Assembly: GCA_963766195.1 (NCBI GenBank)
Contig: CAVXYY010000004.1
Coordinates: forward strand, 1-64,000
Direction: 5' to 3'
Source: JAHEFT01 sp963766195
GTDB taxonomy: Bacteria > Pseudomonadota > Gammaproteobacteria > Xanthomonadales > SZUA-36
Length of the DNA: 64,000 nucleotides
A model generated the notes under the pieces. It was not told where the DNA came from. It was given only the letters and a program-made list of their open reading frames with translations, and ran no database searches. A program made the translations under genes and the position numbers. This document shows positions 26,299 to 34,097 of the stretch, in pieces; position 1 is the stretch's first letter; each line of letters starts with the position of its first letter.

Positions 26299-28629
26299 TT
26301 ATTTTTGCGAAATAAATTTCTGAATGATTTCCCATTGCGCTGCCGCGTGCATGCCTGCCTGTTCAAGACAGACATCGCCGGTGCCGCTGCCGAGGAAAAA
26401 GCCCTGTTTCCAGGGGTACATGGTGTAGTTCCGGCCTCGCTCGGACATGATCCAGCGATAGGTCGTGGCCGCGGTAAAACCCGAGAACATCATAGCCGAT
26501 GTCGCTGCTGAAAACGGATAGATGTCCATTCTCTCCTGCTCGTCCAGCCGGTCGAAAAGTTCGGCGCTGGCAATGTAGTACACGTCCAGGTTGACGCCCT
26601 TTTCACGCAGGCGGGGAAGGACCCCGGTGACAAAGGCATAAGCCACGTCACTACCCTGGTAAACGAGGGTCGCGTCCGGCTTGCCATTGGCTGCGAGCAG
26701 TTTGTAGACGCCCTTGACGGAAGCCTCCGGGGCGGCCAGCCCAAGAGCTGCGCGATCCACGATGATCTCGGTTGGACGCGTCACGTAAGGCGCAAGGACG
26801 GCCGGGCGCTGCAACAAAGCCTCGATCGTCAGGGGCCACAGGTCGTTCGGGTCCCATGGCGTCAGCGTGATCATAGAATCGCCGGGGAAGTTTTCCTGCA
26901 GCACCTGCAGCGCCTGTGGCTCGGCATGTGTCGGGCCGTCTTCGCCGGTCTTGACCCCTGCATGCCCGCACACGATGACAAACGTCCTGTTCGGTTCACC
27001 AGGTACCCGGTGACGCAGCGTTTGCTGGCCTATCGCGTGGGTTTTTGCGCTGATGGTGTTGAGCGGGGCAATGAAAGCGCCGTATGACGAGCCGACGCCG
27101 ATCTGGTACCCCATGCTGGCGATGCCCGAACAGATTCCGCCCATGGCGTCTTCGGCAATGCCGCCGGCCGAAAACAGCCGGGAGTCCGGGTTTTTGACCG
27201 GGTGCCAGAAGCCGGAGCCGAATCCGGAACTGATGCCGGCGATATTGGTCGAGCCATAGAGGTCGGCCGCAGCAGCCAGGACGGCGCCGTTGGTCAGCCG
27301 GTTGACCACGTTGAGGCAATCGCTCAAAGAACCACGCAGGGTCTGGGCTGATCCGGTTTCATAAGTGCAGGCTTCGGGCCGGGAAAGGGGCGAGATCGCG
27401 TTGTCCCTGTAGAGGTTCTCCAGTTGGGGAGCGTTGCCCCGCAATGGCCTGGATCCGGACTTGAGACGGCGCTGGCTTTCCAGGATCCAGCCGGCCAGTT
27501 GACGGGTGCAATCCGGGTTGGTTTCGAAAGCCTTACGTATGGTCTGCAGGGAATCGTAATACGCCTTTTCGATACTCGCCGGGTTCTTGTCGCCTTCGAA
27601 CCGCGGAAATGTCAATCCCAGTTGTTGTTCAAAAGGCTGCAAGGCGGTCAAATACGCCTCACTGTAAAACTTGTGCCCGCCACCATGTGATTTGCGGCCC
27701 TCGATGCCGTACTGCCAGCCCTTGACCGTCCGGTAAACGATCCCGGTGGGATGTCCGTTTTTGAGTTCAAGAGCTTTCTTCTGCGCCGCACGAATCTGTG
27801 CAAAATCAAAACCTTCAGGAACATAGATGACGTTGAATCCATGTACCAGGAGAAACTCGCAGGGATCCCACTGGACGTATTCCCCGGCCCTGGCGCCTTC
27901 GCGGGTGACCTGGTCGGAATCGATCGAAGACTGGTTCCAGTCCACGTGGAAAAAGAAATTATCCAGCCCCGAACTGGCGGCGGAGGCCAGGGCTTCAGCC
28001 ACCCGGCCGGGTGTCATGCCGCCTTCGCCTTCGATCACGTGCACATTGGGCGCATTTTCGCGATGCATGTCCTTCAGGGTCAGGGCCAGGCCCACTGACC
28101 CGGCGACGCCGACACCGCTGGGTCCGGTGGAAAGCCAGACAAAGGGGGTTTGCGGCGTCGGGTGCCCGTCCAGCGGCCTGGAACCGAACTCCAGGAACAG
28201 CGGGGTTTTGGTGATCGGGTTTTTACGGAACCCCAGCAGATCCTCCAGCCTGAGTTGCTGGCGTACTTCGGGTAATTGATCGGGGGCCACCTGGCGCACG
28301 ATTTCATTCCGGCAGGCCCACATCGCGTAGAGGCCAAGGGCCTTGTGTCCGGCCGCATAGGAAATGATATCGGCAGAGCGGTCCATCGGGTTGGAGATGT
28401 CGTAGTCCATCCGGTTGAACAGCAGCGACTCCACGATGCGGCCACTGGAAATGCTGCCGCCCGGGTGTCCGGACGAGGCGTGGTTGAACATCACCGCGCA
28501 CAGCGTGCGGTAGCAAAGGTCCAGGAATTCCAGGCATTGCTGATCCGATTCGGGGATGGTTGCTGCGCTGGTGGAATCCAGGGCGATGTACTCGGTGCCG
28601 CGATCTGCCAGGTCAAGTGTGAATGTCAT
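26299..28629 (-). CDS. Transketolase-like thiamine diphosphate enzyme
   Basis: A 776-residue protein, about 110 longer than a standard transketolase. Visible are the N-terminal SSGHPGGSISSG, the alternative SYAAGHKALGLYAMW, WLSTGPSGVGVAGSVGLAL, a ThDP-binding region EGEGGMTPGRVAEAL ending in HVDWNQSSID, and a pyrimidine-domain stretch VIVCGHAGVKTGEDGPTHAEPQ. The GDG-type ThDP motif is altered to GEGG, and the acceptor-site histidines are only partly conserved, so this is a distant subfamily. Transketolases move two-carbon ketol units, including from hydroxypyruvate. It is the first gene of a two-gene unit with the GcvT-SHMT fusion. Donor and acceptor are unknown. Confidence 0.85.
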   Translation of the reverse strand: MTFTLDLADRGTEYIALDSTSAATIPESDQQCLEFLDLCYRTLCAVMFNHASSGHPGGSISSGRIVESLLFNRMDYDISNPMDRSADIISYAAGHKALGLYAMWACRNEIVRQVAPDQLPEVRQQLRLEDLLGFRKNPITKTPLFLEFGSRPLDGHPTPQTPFVWLSTGPSGVGVAGSVGLALTLKDMHRENAPNVHVIEGEGGMTPGRVAEALASAASSGLDNFFFHVDWNQSSIDSDQVTREGARAGEYVQWDPCEFLLVHGFNVIYVPEGFDFAQIRAAQKKALELKNGHPTGIVYRTVKGWQYGIEGRKSHGGGHKFYSEAYLTALQPFEQQLGLTFPRFEGDKNPASIEKAYYDSLQTIRKAFETNPDCTRQLAGWILESQRRLKSGSRPLRGNAPQLENLYRDNAISPLSRPEACTYETGSAQTLRGSLSDCLNVVNRLTNGAVLAAAADLYGSTNIAGISSGFGSGFWHPVKNPDSRLFSAGGIAEDAMGGICSGIASMGYQIGVGSSYGAFIAPLNTISAKTHAIGQQTLRHRVPGEPNRTFVIVCGHAGVKTGEDGPTHAEPQALQVLQENFPGDSMITLTPWDPNDLWPLTIEALLQRPAVLAPYVTRPTEIIVDRAALGLAAPEASVKGVYKLLAANGKPDATLVYQGSDVAYAFVTGVLPRLREKGVNLDVYYIASAELFDRLDEQERMDIYPFSAATSAMMFSGFTAATTYRWIMSERGRNYTMYPWKQGFFLGSGTGDVCLEQAGMHAAAQWEIIQKFISQK

Positions 28630-28765
28630 GGAAAGATTTCCTCAAAGAAGCCGGGTTCTTCTGCCTAAAATCCGATAAAGTGATTTCAACAGAAGCGTCG
28701 CCTTTTTATAAGGAAAAATCCTGAACATTCAAATCCAGGTCAAATGTCCGGGCGGGGGGGGTTAA

Positions 28766-30072
28766 TTGAAGCAAAAGCGGGTAGCCACGTTGCGGTTCCT
28801 AACCTTTAGTCTGGCTGGGATCGTCGCTTTTTTTGTTCCGTTGAGCATCAATGGTAAATCTACCATCCTGATGGACCACATCGTCAGTTTTATCACCGGT
28901 GGGTTCATGCCGCTTGCCAATCTCTATACCGTGGCCCTGATTGTGTTCGGAGTGGGCTTGCCGTTTGTTTCCGGCCAGTGGAAGTGTTCAAGGACTTCAG
29001 CGTGGCTGTCATGGTTGCAGGTGGCGGCGTTGCCCCTGGCAGCTATCTATTTTTTGGATCGGGGCCCCGCAGTTCTGATGCAGCCCGGCATGCTGCCCTT
29101 CCTGTTTGAAAAACTCGCGGTTCCCGTGGGCCTGATCATCCCGGTTGGCGCCCTGTTCCTGGCGTTCCTGACCGGCTTTGGCCTGCTCGAAGCGATCGGC
29201 CGTTTGATGGAGCCGATCATGCGGCCTGTGTGGAAGACACCCGGGCGTTCTGCGATCGACGCGGTTGCGTCTTTCGCCGGCAGCTATTCCGTTGGCTTGA
29301 TTCTAACCCGGCAGGTGTACCATGCCGGCCGTTATTCGGTTAGGGAAGCCGCTGTCATCGCCACCGGATTTTCGACGGTTTCGGTCACCTTCATGGTTAT
29401 AGTCGCAAAAACCCTGGCGCTGACGGAGTCCTGGAACGCATGGTTCTGGTCGACCTTGCTGGTGACCTTTGCAGTCTCGGCGATCACCGTTCGCCTGCCG
29501 CCTTTGTCCGGTATGGATAACCGTCGCGCGAGGCCGGAAGCGGATGATCCCGAAACACACTCCGGCGAAGGATTTTCGCTGCTTCGCCTCGCCTGGAAGG
29601 AGGGCGTTGAGGTGGCGGGAGCTGGCACGGCCCCTGATCCCCCTGGTGTGGAAAAGCGTGCTGGACGGACTGCGCATGGCCACCCGCGTGGTGCCTTCCA
29701 TACTGGCCATCGGCACGCTCGGGCCTGATGTTGGCAAAATACACACCGGTTTTTGACGCATTGGGTTACCTGCTTTATCCCTTTGCCTGGCTGAGCCAGC
29801 TGGACAGCCCCATGCAGGTCTCCAGTGCCCTGGCCAGCGGCCTGGCCGAGATGTTCCTGCCGGCCATACAGTCCACCGATCTGACGGCAACCGCGCGTTT
29901 CACCGTGGGGGTTGTATCGGTATCGTCCGTCCTGTTTTTTTCAGCTTCTATTCCTTGTGTGTTGGCGACCGAAATACCGATATCACTCTGGCAGATGGTA
30001 GTCATCTGGTTTCAACGCACGGCCCTGTCCATTCCCCTGGCGGCGGGACTGGCCCGTTTTTTCGTCACCTGA
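28766..30072 (+). CDS. YjiH-family (Gate domain) membrane protein (frameshifted)
   Basis: Integral membrane protein of the nucleoside-recognition/Gate superfamily, similar to YjiH. The start is TTG 28766. Family-like segments include FFVPLSINGKSTILMDHIV, SFAGSYSVGLILTRQVYH and FSTVSVTFMVIVAKTL; at the end are SALASGLAEMFLPAIQST and FFSASIPCVLATEIPIS. About ten helices are predicted by eye. Breaks near 29615 and 29725 split the gene into three frames. It is divergent from the transketolase-GcvT-SHMT unit across about 135 bases and could move a metabolite for that pathway. The substrate of YjiH proteins is not established. Confidence 0.82.
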
Positions 30073-30090
30073 TTTGAACTTGAGGTCACT

Positions 30091-30541
30091 ATGCCTACGC
30101 TGATTCATAAACGCGTCGAAGAATGCAGAAACGGCACCTACCCGAAGGCCATTTGCAGGGTTCATTCGGGCTGGGTCGTCATCGGCGACGTGCAGTTCCT
30201 GCCGGGTTACTCGCTGATACTCCCGGACCCGGTGGTTGCCGACCTGAACAAATTGGGGCCGGCTGAACGGAAGACGCTGTTTCACGAGGTCGTCTGTCCT
30301 GGGAGATGCTTTGCTGGAGATCACCGGCGCGGTGAGGATCAACTATGAAATACTCGGAAACCTCGAGCCTGCGCTGCATGTCCACGTGTTTCCACGCTTC
30401 GATACCGAGCCCGAAACACTGCGAACACGGCCCGTCTGGTTCTACGACTGGGACCATGCCCCTGCTTTTGATCCCGACCGCGATGCCCCGGTCATGCAGA
30501 GCATCAAGGCTTACCTGGCCAGGGCGGGGATCGTCGTCTGA
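30091..30541 (+). CDS. HIT-family protein (frameshifted)
   Basis: Small hydrolase-fold protein of about 150 residues. The N-terminal part (MPTLIHKRVEECRNGTYPKA) and VIGDVQFLPGYSLILPD resemble HIT proteins. The C-terminal part contains the histidine-triad-like LEPALHVHVFPRF. One indel near 30300 separates LFHEVV from GDALLEITGAVRINYE. HIT proteins generally hydrolyse nucleoside phosphoramidates or dinucleoside polyphosphates. It follows the YjiH-like gene by 18 bases and may share its transcript. Confidence 0.78.
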
Positions 30542-30670
30542 AGGGCGGTGGTTTCAGGTCGATTTTGCACCCGAAAATCCGTTCTAAGGGCTACAGGGGC
30601 CTGTGTAGTGCTACTTAATCGAGGTAATTCAACAAGATGTAGTGGTCCGACCCCGTTAGGTTATGTGATT

Positions 30671-30889
30671 CTATGACGCCCACTTTAATTCCAGCTTCTT
30701 CTCCGAAATTGCACAATCCCTGAGATAAAGATTAATCAGGCTTTGGTAGGGCACACCTACTTCTTCTGATAATTTCTTGAAATATTCAATGGTCGGCTTA
30801 TCCAGCCTAATCGTTACCTGGCTTTTTAAAGCTTTTGCGTAAGGATTAGGTTTAGCTTCTGAAAAATCGTATTCGTCTCGCATAGTCAT
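30671..30889 (-). CDS. brnA: BrnA-type antitoxin
   Basis: A 72-residue antitoxin. The N-terminal MTMRDEYDFSEAKPNPYAK matches the short motif typical of BrnA/DUF4415 proteins. A ribbon-helix-helix-like DNA-binding part (VTIRLDKPTIEYFKKLSEEV) follows. The start ATG 30889 overlaps the brnT stop (TGATG); a longer upstream reading would only cover brnT sequence. The region is visibly richer in A and T than its surroundings, which suggests acquisition by transfer. BrnA would repress the operon and neutralise BrnT. Confidence 0.88.
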   Translation of the reverse strand: MTMRDEYDFSEAKPNPYAKALKSQVTIRLDKPTIEYFKKLSEEVGVPYQSLINLYLRDCAISEKKLELKWAS

Positions 30890-31173
30890 CACCTTCGGTA
30901 AAGGGACATTTCTTTCCGGGTGGCTTTTCGGCAAGAAATGACTCGAATCAGGTTATCATCAACCTCAAAACAATGACAAACCAGTAGTAGTCTGAGTCTG
31001 GCACTGAGCCCCAGTAGCACAAATCGGTCTTCATTTTCGGAGTGGTCAGGATCTGCCAGGAAGAGTGCGTACTCATCAAAAAAGACTGACTTTGCTTCTT
31101 CGAAAGATATCCCGTGTTTCTGGAAGTTAGCCTTGCTTTTAGCCTCATTCCATTCAAAACAGATATCTCTCAT
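30889..31173 (-). CDS. brnT: BrnT-type ribonuclease toxin
   Basis: A 94-residue RelE-fold toxin of the BrnT family, expected to cleave mRNA. Family signatures are FEWNEAKSKANFQKHGISFEEA, here split as FEWNEAKSKAN and FQKHGISFEEAKSVFFD, plus the C-terminal VISCRKATRKEMSLYRR. Toxin-first order with a TGATG overlap to brnA is the usual layout. Promoter-like AT-rich sequence lies upstream (31180-31215). It is intact and probably functional. Confidence 0.9.
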   Translation of the reverse strand: MRDICFEWNEAKSKANFQKHGISFEEAKSVFFDEYALFLADPDHSENEDRFVLLGLSARLRLLLVCHCFEVDDNLIRVISCRKATRKEMSLYRR

Positions 31174-31300
31174 AAACTACATTATAATTACAATGTATGC
31201 TCAATGCAATTTCAGTAAACTGCAATTAGCTGGAAAACGGGAGGGAGGTTCTGAATCTGAACAGTGAAGACCACTTTCCCGGTAAGGCTGTTTGCACTAC

Positions 31301-32251
31301 TCAAGCGGGATGCGCGTCTTGTTTCTCGGCGAGCCAGGTTTCGAACGTCTGCAGCGAGGGGTTCAGGCTCCGCGAAAGCTCAAGGTTACGCGCACCGCAG
31401 AAGACCTGCTCGAAGTCACTGTAGAACTGGAACATGTTGCCAAGATCCTCGGCGCCCGGAAAACCGAAGCTGCGATAGGTCTCCGGGCTTATAGCGTTGT
31501 AGTACACCTCCTGCCCCAGGGCCCTGGAAAGGGCTTCGGCCATCTGTTTGCCGGTCAGGTGTTCGCCCGCAATTCCGACGCTTTTGCCGATGTATTCCGG
31601 GCCCTTCCTGAAGATGCCGTAGGCACATTTGCCGATGTCCTCGGCGGCGATGCCAGCCAGTTTCTTGTCGCCCATCGGAAGCGTGAAGGCTAAGCTTTCC
31701 GTCGGCGTCCTTCTTGGGGCCCATGCCAAAGTAAATCAGGTTGTCCCAGTAGAACGACGTGAACAGGAACGTCGTTGGCACTCCCAATTCGGTGAAGACC
31801 TTGTTGGACTCACCCTTGGCATCGAAGTGCGGAACCTTGTACTCGCCCATCAACGTGGGCATCCGGGTGTCGGAGAGTGGCACCCACTGGCGGGTATCCT
31901 CAAGGGTGGACCAAATGACATGTTTGAGGCCCGCAGCCTTCGCTGCTGCCGCCATATTGCGGATCTCCGCTTTCTCCTTTGTCGGGAGAAAAGTGCGCCC
32001 AGAAGAAGGTCACGAAGTAGGCGCCGTGCGCACCCTTGAGCGCTGCGGTCAGACTCGCTTCGTCATCGATGTCGGCGGCCACGACCTCGGCGCCTGCTTT
32101 CGCGAGCGCCCTGGCCTGCATCGGAATTGACGTCCCGGGTGATGGCGCGTGCGATGAACCCGCCGCCCGGATCATCCAGGATCGCGCGCACCAGTCCGCC
32201 GCCTTGCGCCCCGGTGGCGCCCACCACTGCAATGATTTTCTTGTCAGACAT
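31301..32251 (-). CDS. NmrA-like NAD(P)-binding protein (frameshifted)
   Basis: Atypical short-chain reductase of the NmrA group, about 315 residues. The N-terminal Rossmann motif is IIAVVGATGAQGGGLVRAIL. A middle section contains VVAADIDDEASLTAALKGAH and GLKHVIWSTLEDTR. The C-terminal part reads FYWDNLIYFGMGPKKDADG and EDIGKCAYGIFRKG. Indels near 32125, 31982 and 31690 split the frame. Family members are redox-sensing regulators or reductases; no catalytic YxxxK is evident, so a sensor or reductase role stays open. It is followed downstream by the BrnT/BrnA module. Confidence 0.82.
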
Positions 32252-32326
32252 GACGATTCTCCTGTTTAAGCGTAAGTGAATGGCTGAAGCCTGTCGCCTG
32301 GATCAACCCCAGCCGCGAAGCGGGCA

Positions 32327-32965
32327 TCATTTGAGGTTTTTCAGGTAACCGGGTGGCTTAATGCCCGGCACCATATCGGGCGCGGGTTCCGGCTTGCCGG
32401 CGGTTAATTTCAGCGGAACCACCCCGGCCCAGATCGGTGTATCGACATCAGACCTGGTGTCATCGGGCGGGCCTTCACCCACCTTGATGCTGTAGGTCTC
32501 CAGCGGCAGGGAGAGCAGGGTGGTCGCATTCAGTTCTTTGCGGGTCGACGGCCGCAGGTCGGCCAGGCGGCCGGGCAGCAGGTGCTCGACCAGTATATCC
32601 AGCCCCCGCTTCTTTTCCCCGGCGTCCGAAACCAGCCTGGCTGTGCCGAATACCATCAGCGAGCGGTAGTTGATCGACGAATTGAAGGCCGAACGCGCGT
32701 ATACCATCCCGTCCAAATGGGTGATGGTCACGCAGCAGGGCAGTCCGGCTTCGAGGTTTTTCATCAGCCGGCTGACGACCGAACCGTGCAGCAGGATCTT
32801 GTCTCCATCCCGTCCCAGGGCCATCGGAACCACGTAGGGTTGTCCATCGACGGTAATCCCGACGTGGCAGACGCGCGCCTCGTCGATGATGTCCCGGGCC
32901 AGCTGAATATCCTTGCGGCCCTTATCCGGGAGCCGGCGCAAGCGGGTATCGGCTTTGGCGGTCAT
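32327..32965 (-). CDS. Pyridoxamine 5'-phosphate oxidase-family protein
   Basis: A 212-residue split-barrel flavin-binding protein. Characteristic pieces are VCHVGITVDGQPYVVPMALG, ILLHGSVVSRLMKNLEAG and CCVTITHLDGMVYARSAF followed by NYRSLMVFGTARLV. This is the NimA/PNPOx-like group, which binds FMN or F420-type cofactors. True PdxH signatures are absent, so vitamin B6 synthesis is unlikely. It lies upstream of the NmrA-like gene on the same strand and may form a small redox unit with it. Confidence 0.82.
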   Translation of the reverse strand: MTAKADTRLRRLPDKGRKDIQLARDIIDEARVCHVGITVDGQPYVVPMALGRDGDKILLHGSVVSRLMKNLEAGLPCCVTITHLDGMVYARSAFNSSINYRSLMVFGTARLVSDAGEKKRGLDILVEHLLPGRLADLRPSTRKELNATTLLSLPLETYSIKVGEGPPDDTRSDVDTPIWAGVVPLKLTAGKPEPAPDMVPGIKPPGYLKNLK

Positions 32966-33027
32966 ATGGTTTATCCTTCAATGAGCTAAAATTCCCGACC
33001 CCAAGTGTGCACTGAAATCGACCCTGC

Positions 33028-33412
33028 GTGAATCAGCAAAACAATACAGGACCCTTTTCCAAGCCAGGCGACTTTGACCAGTGGGTGAAATCCGTCTGGC
33101 AGGTCGTCCAGGGTATCCCGCGCGGGCATGTCCTGACCTATGGCGAAGTGGCGCGACTTGCTGGCATGAGCAGCGCAGCCCGCCGGGTCAGCCAGGCCTT
33201 GCGGCGCGCGCCGCGAGAAATGGATCTGCCCTGGCACCGCGTGGTCAACTCCCAAGGGAAAATATCGTTCCCCGAAGACAGCAAGGGCTTTAAGCAACAG
33301 AAGGATCTGCTGGAAGGAGAAGGAGGTGGTGTTTCTGAAGGGCAAGATTGACCTGGACCGCTTTGGGTACCGGGGCGCGCTCGATCACCTGGTATGGGGT
33401 GAAGGTTTTTAA
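33028..33412 (+). CDS. Alkyltransferase-like protein (ATL; frameshifted near the end)
   Basis: Small relative of O6-alkylguanine-DNA alkyltransferase. The helix-turn-helix region GHVLTYGEVARLAGM and the segment DLPWHRVVNSQGKI are clear. The motif reads PWHRV, with Trp replacing the alkyl-accepting Cys of PCHRV. This defines ATL proteins, which bind alkylated guanine and recruit nucleotide excision repair but do not transfer the alkyl group. An indel near 33325 shifts the end; the other frame supplies KGKIDLDRFGYRGALDHLVW and a stop at 33412. Confidence 0.87.
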
Positions 33413-33430
33413 TCCAGAGGTTCCCTGACG

Positions 33431-33964
33431 ATGATTGCCCGAATCAACGCTGCCTGGAAGCGATTTCGCTCGCGTTTCTGGATGTCACTGGCCTTCGACG
33501 CCCTGTTGATTGCGGCTGTATTTTTCGCGGTGCATTCCTGGCAAACACGCAATCTGCCGGTCGATCAGCCTGCTCCCGAGACCGTGCTGGCGTTGCTGGA
33601 CGGCACCGGTATCCACCCGGCCATCACCATGGGTGAGGTCGGCGTAGTTTATTTTTTCGCACCCTGGTGTTTTTATTGCCGGCACAGTATCGGTAACCTG
33701 GATGAACTGGTGTCGGAGGGGCGCGTGGCCCGGGCAGTGGTGATTGCACTGGATTATACGAATGCTGCAGAAGTGCAGGAATTTATTGATAAAACGGGGG
33801 TTTCTCTACCCGTGCTGATGGGAAATCCGGCTACCGCTTCGGCTTGGTCCGTGACAGCCTTTCCAACCTACTACGTGATTGATGCACAAGGACGGATCAG
33901 CAGTCGTTCGGTGGGCTACTCGACCCGGCTGGGGATGTGGTTGCGCGTTTGGCGGGCCATGTAG
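33431..33964 (+). CDS. Membrane-anchored thioredoxin-like (TlpA/ResA-type) protein
   Basis: A 177-residue protein with an N-terminal membrane anchor (residues about 17-35) and a periplasmic thioredoxin fold. The active site is FFAPWCFYCRHSIGNL (CxxC = CFYC), and the cis-proline segment is VTAFPTYYVIDAQGRI. It probably acts as a thiol-disulfide reductase. Such proteins are often linked to cytochrome c maturation, but here it is far from the ccm operon. Its TAG stop codon is formed by the first bases of a REP-like repeat. Confidence 0.86.
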   Translation: MIARINAAWKRFRSRFWMSLAFDALLIAAVFFAVHSWQTRNLPVDQPAPETVLALLDGTGIHPAITMGEVGVVYFFAPWCFYCRHSIGNLDELVSEGRVARAVVIALDYTNAAEVQEFIDKTGVSLPVLMGNPATASAWSVTAFPTYYVIDAQGRISSRSVGYSTRLGMWLRVWRAM

Positions 33965-34010
33965 GAGCGGTGTGGGAGCGTGTGGGAGCGGGCCGCTCCC
34001 ACACGCTCCT
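33961..34010. repeat. REP-like hairpin with 17-base perfect arms
   Basis: Starts GTAGGAGCGG and contains the arms GGAGCGTGTGGGAGCGG (33975-33991) and their exact complement (33993-34009), separated by one base. It overlaps the stop codon of the thioredoxin-like gene and could end transcription or protect the mRNA 3' end. Unlike the other copies it lacks the ATTTATCCGCGA half. Confidence 0.8.
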
Positions 34011-34097
34011 GCATCGCAGGCGCGCGACGGCATTCGGTTATACTGCAGCCTGTGACGACAGCATTCAGTAAGGTTCGACTTCAAGCGGCCGGATGCG

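Noticed and set aside
28630..28765. Possible glycine riboswitch upstream of the transketolase/GcvT-SHMT unit
   Set aside because: The location is attractive, but I do not see the conserved glycine aptamer core sequences or a paired expression platform.
33975..34009. Classic rho-independent terminator after the thioredoxin-like gene
   Set aside because: The stem is strong, but no T-run follows on either strand, and the opening GTAGGAGCGG identifies it as a REP unit.
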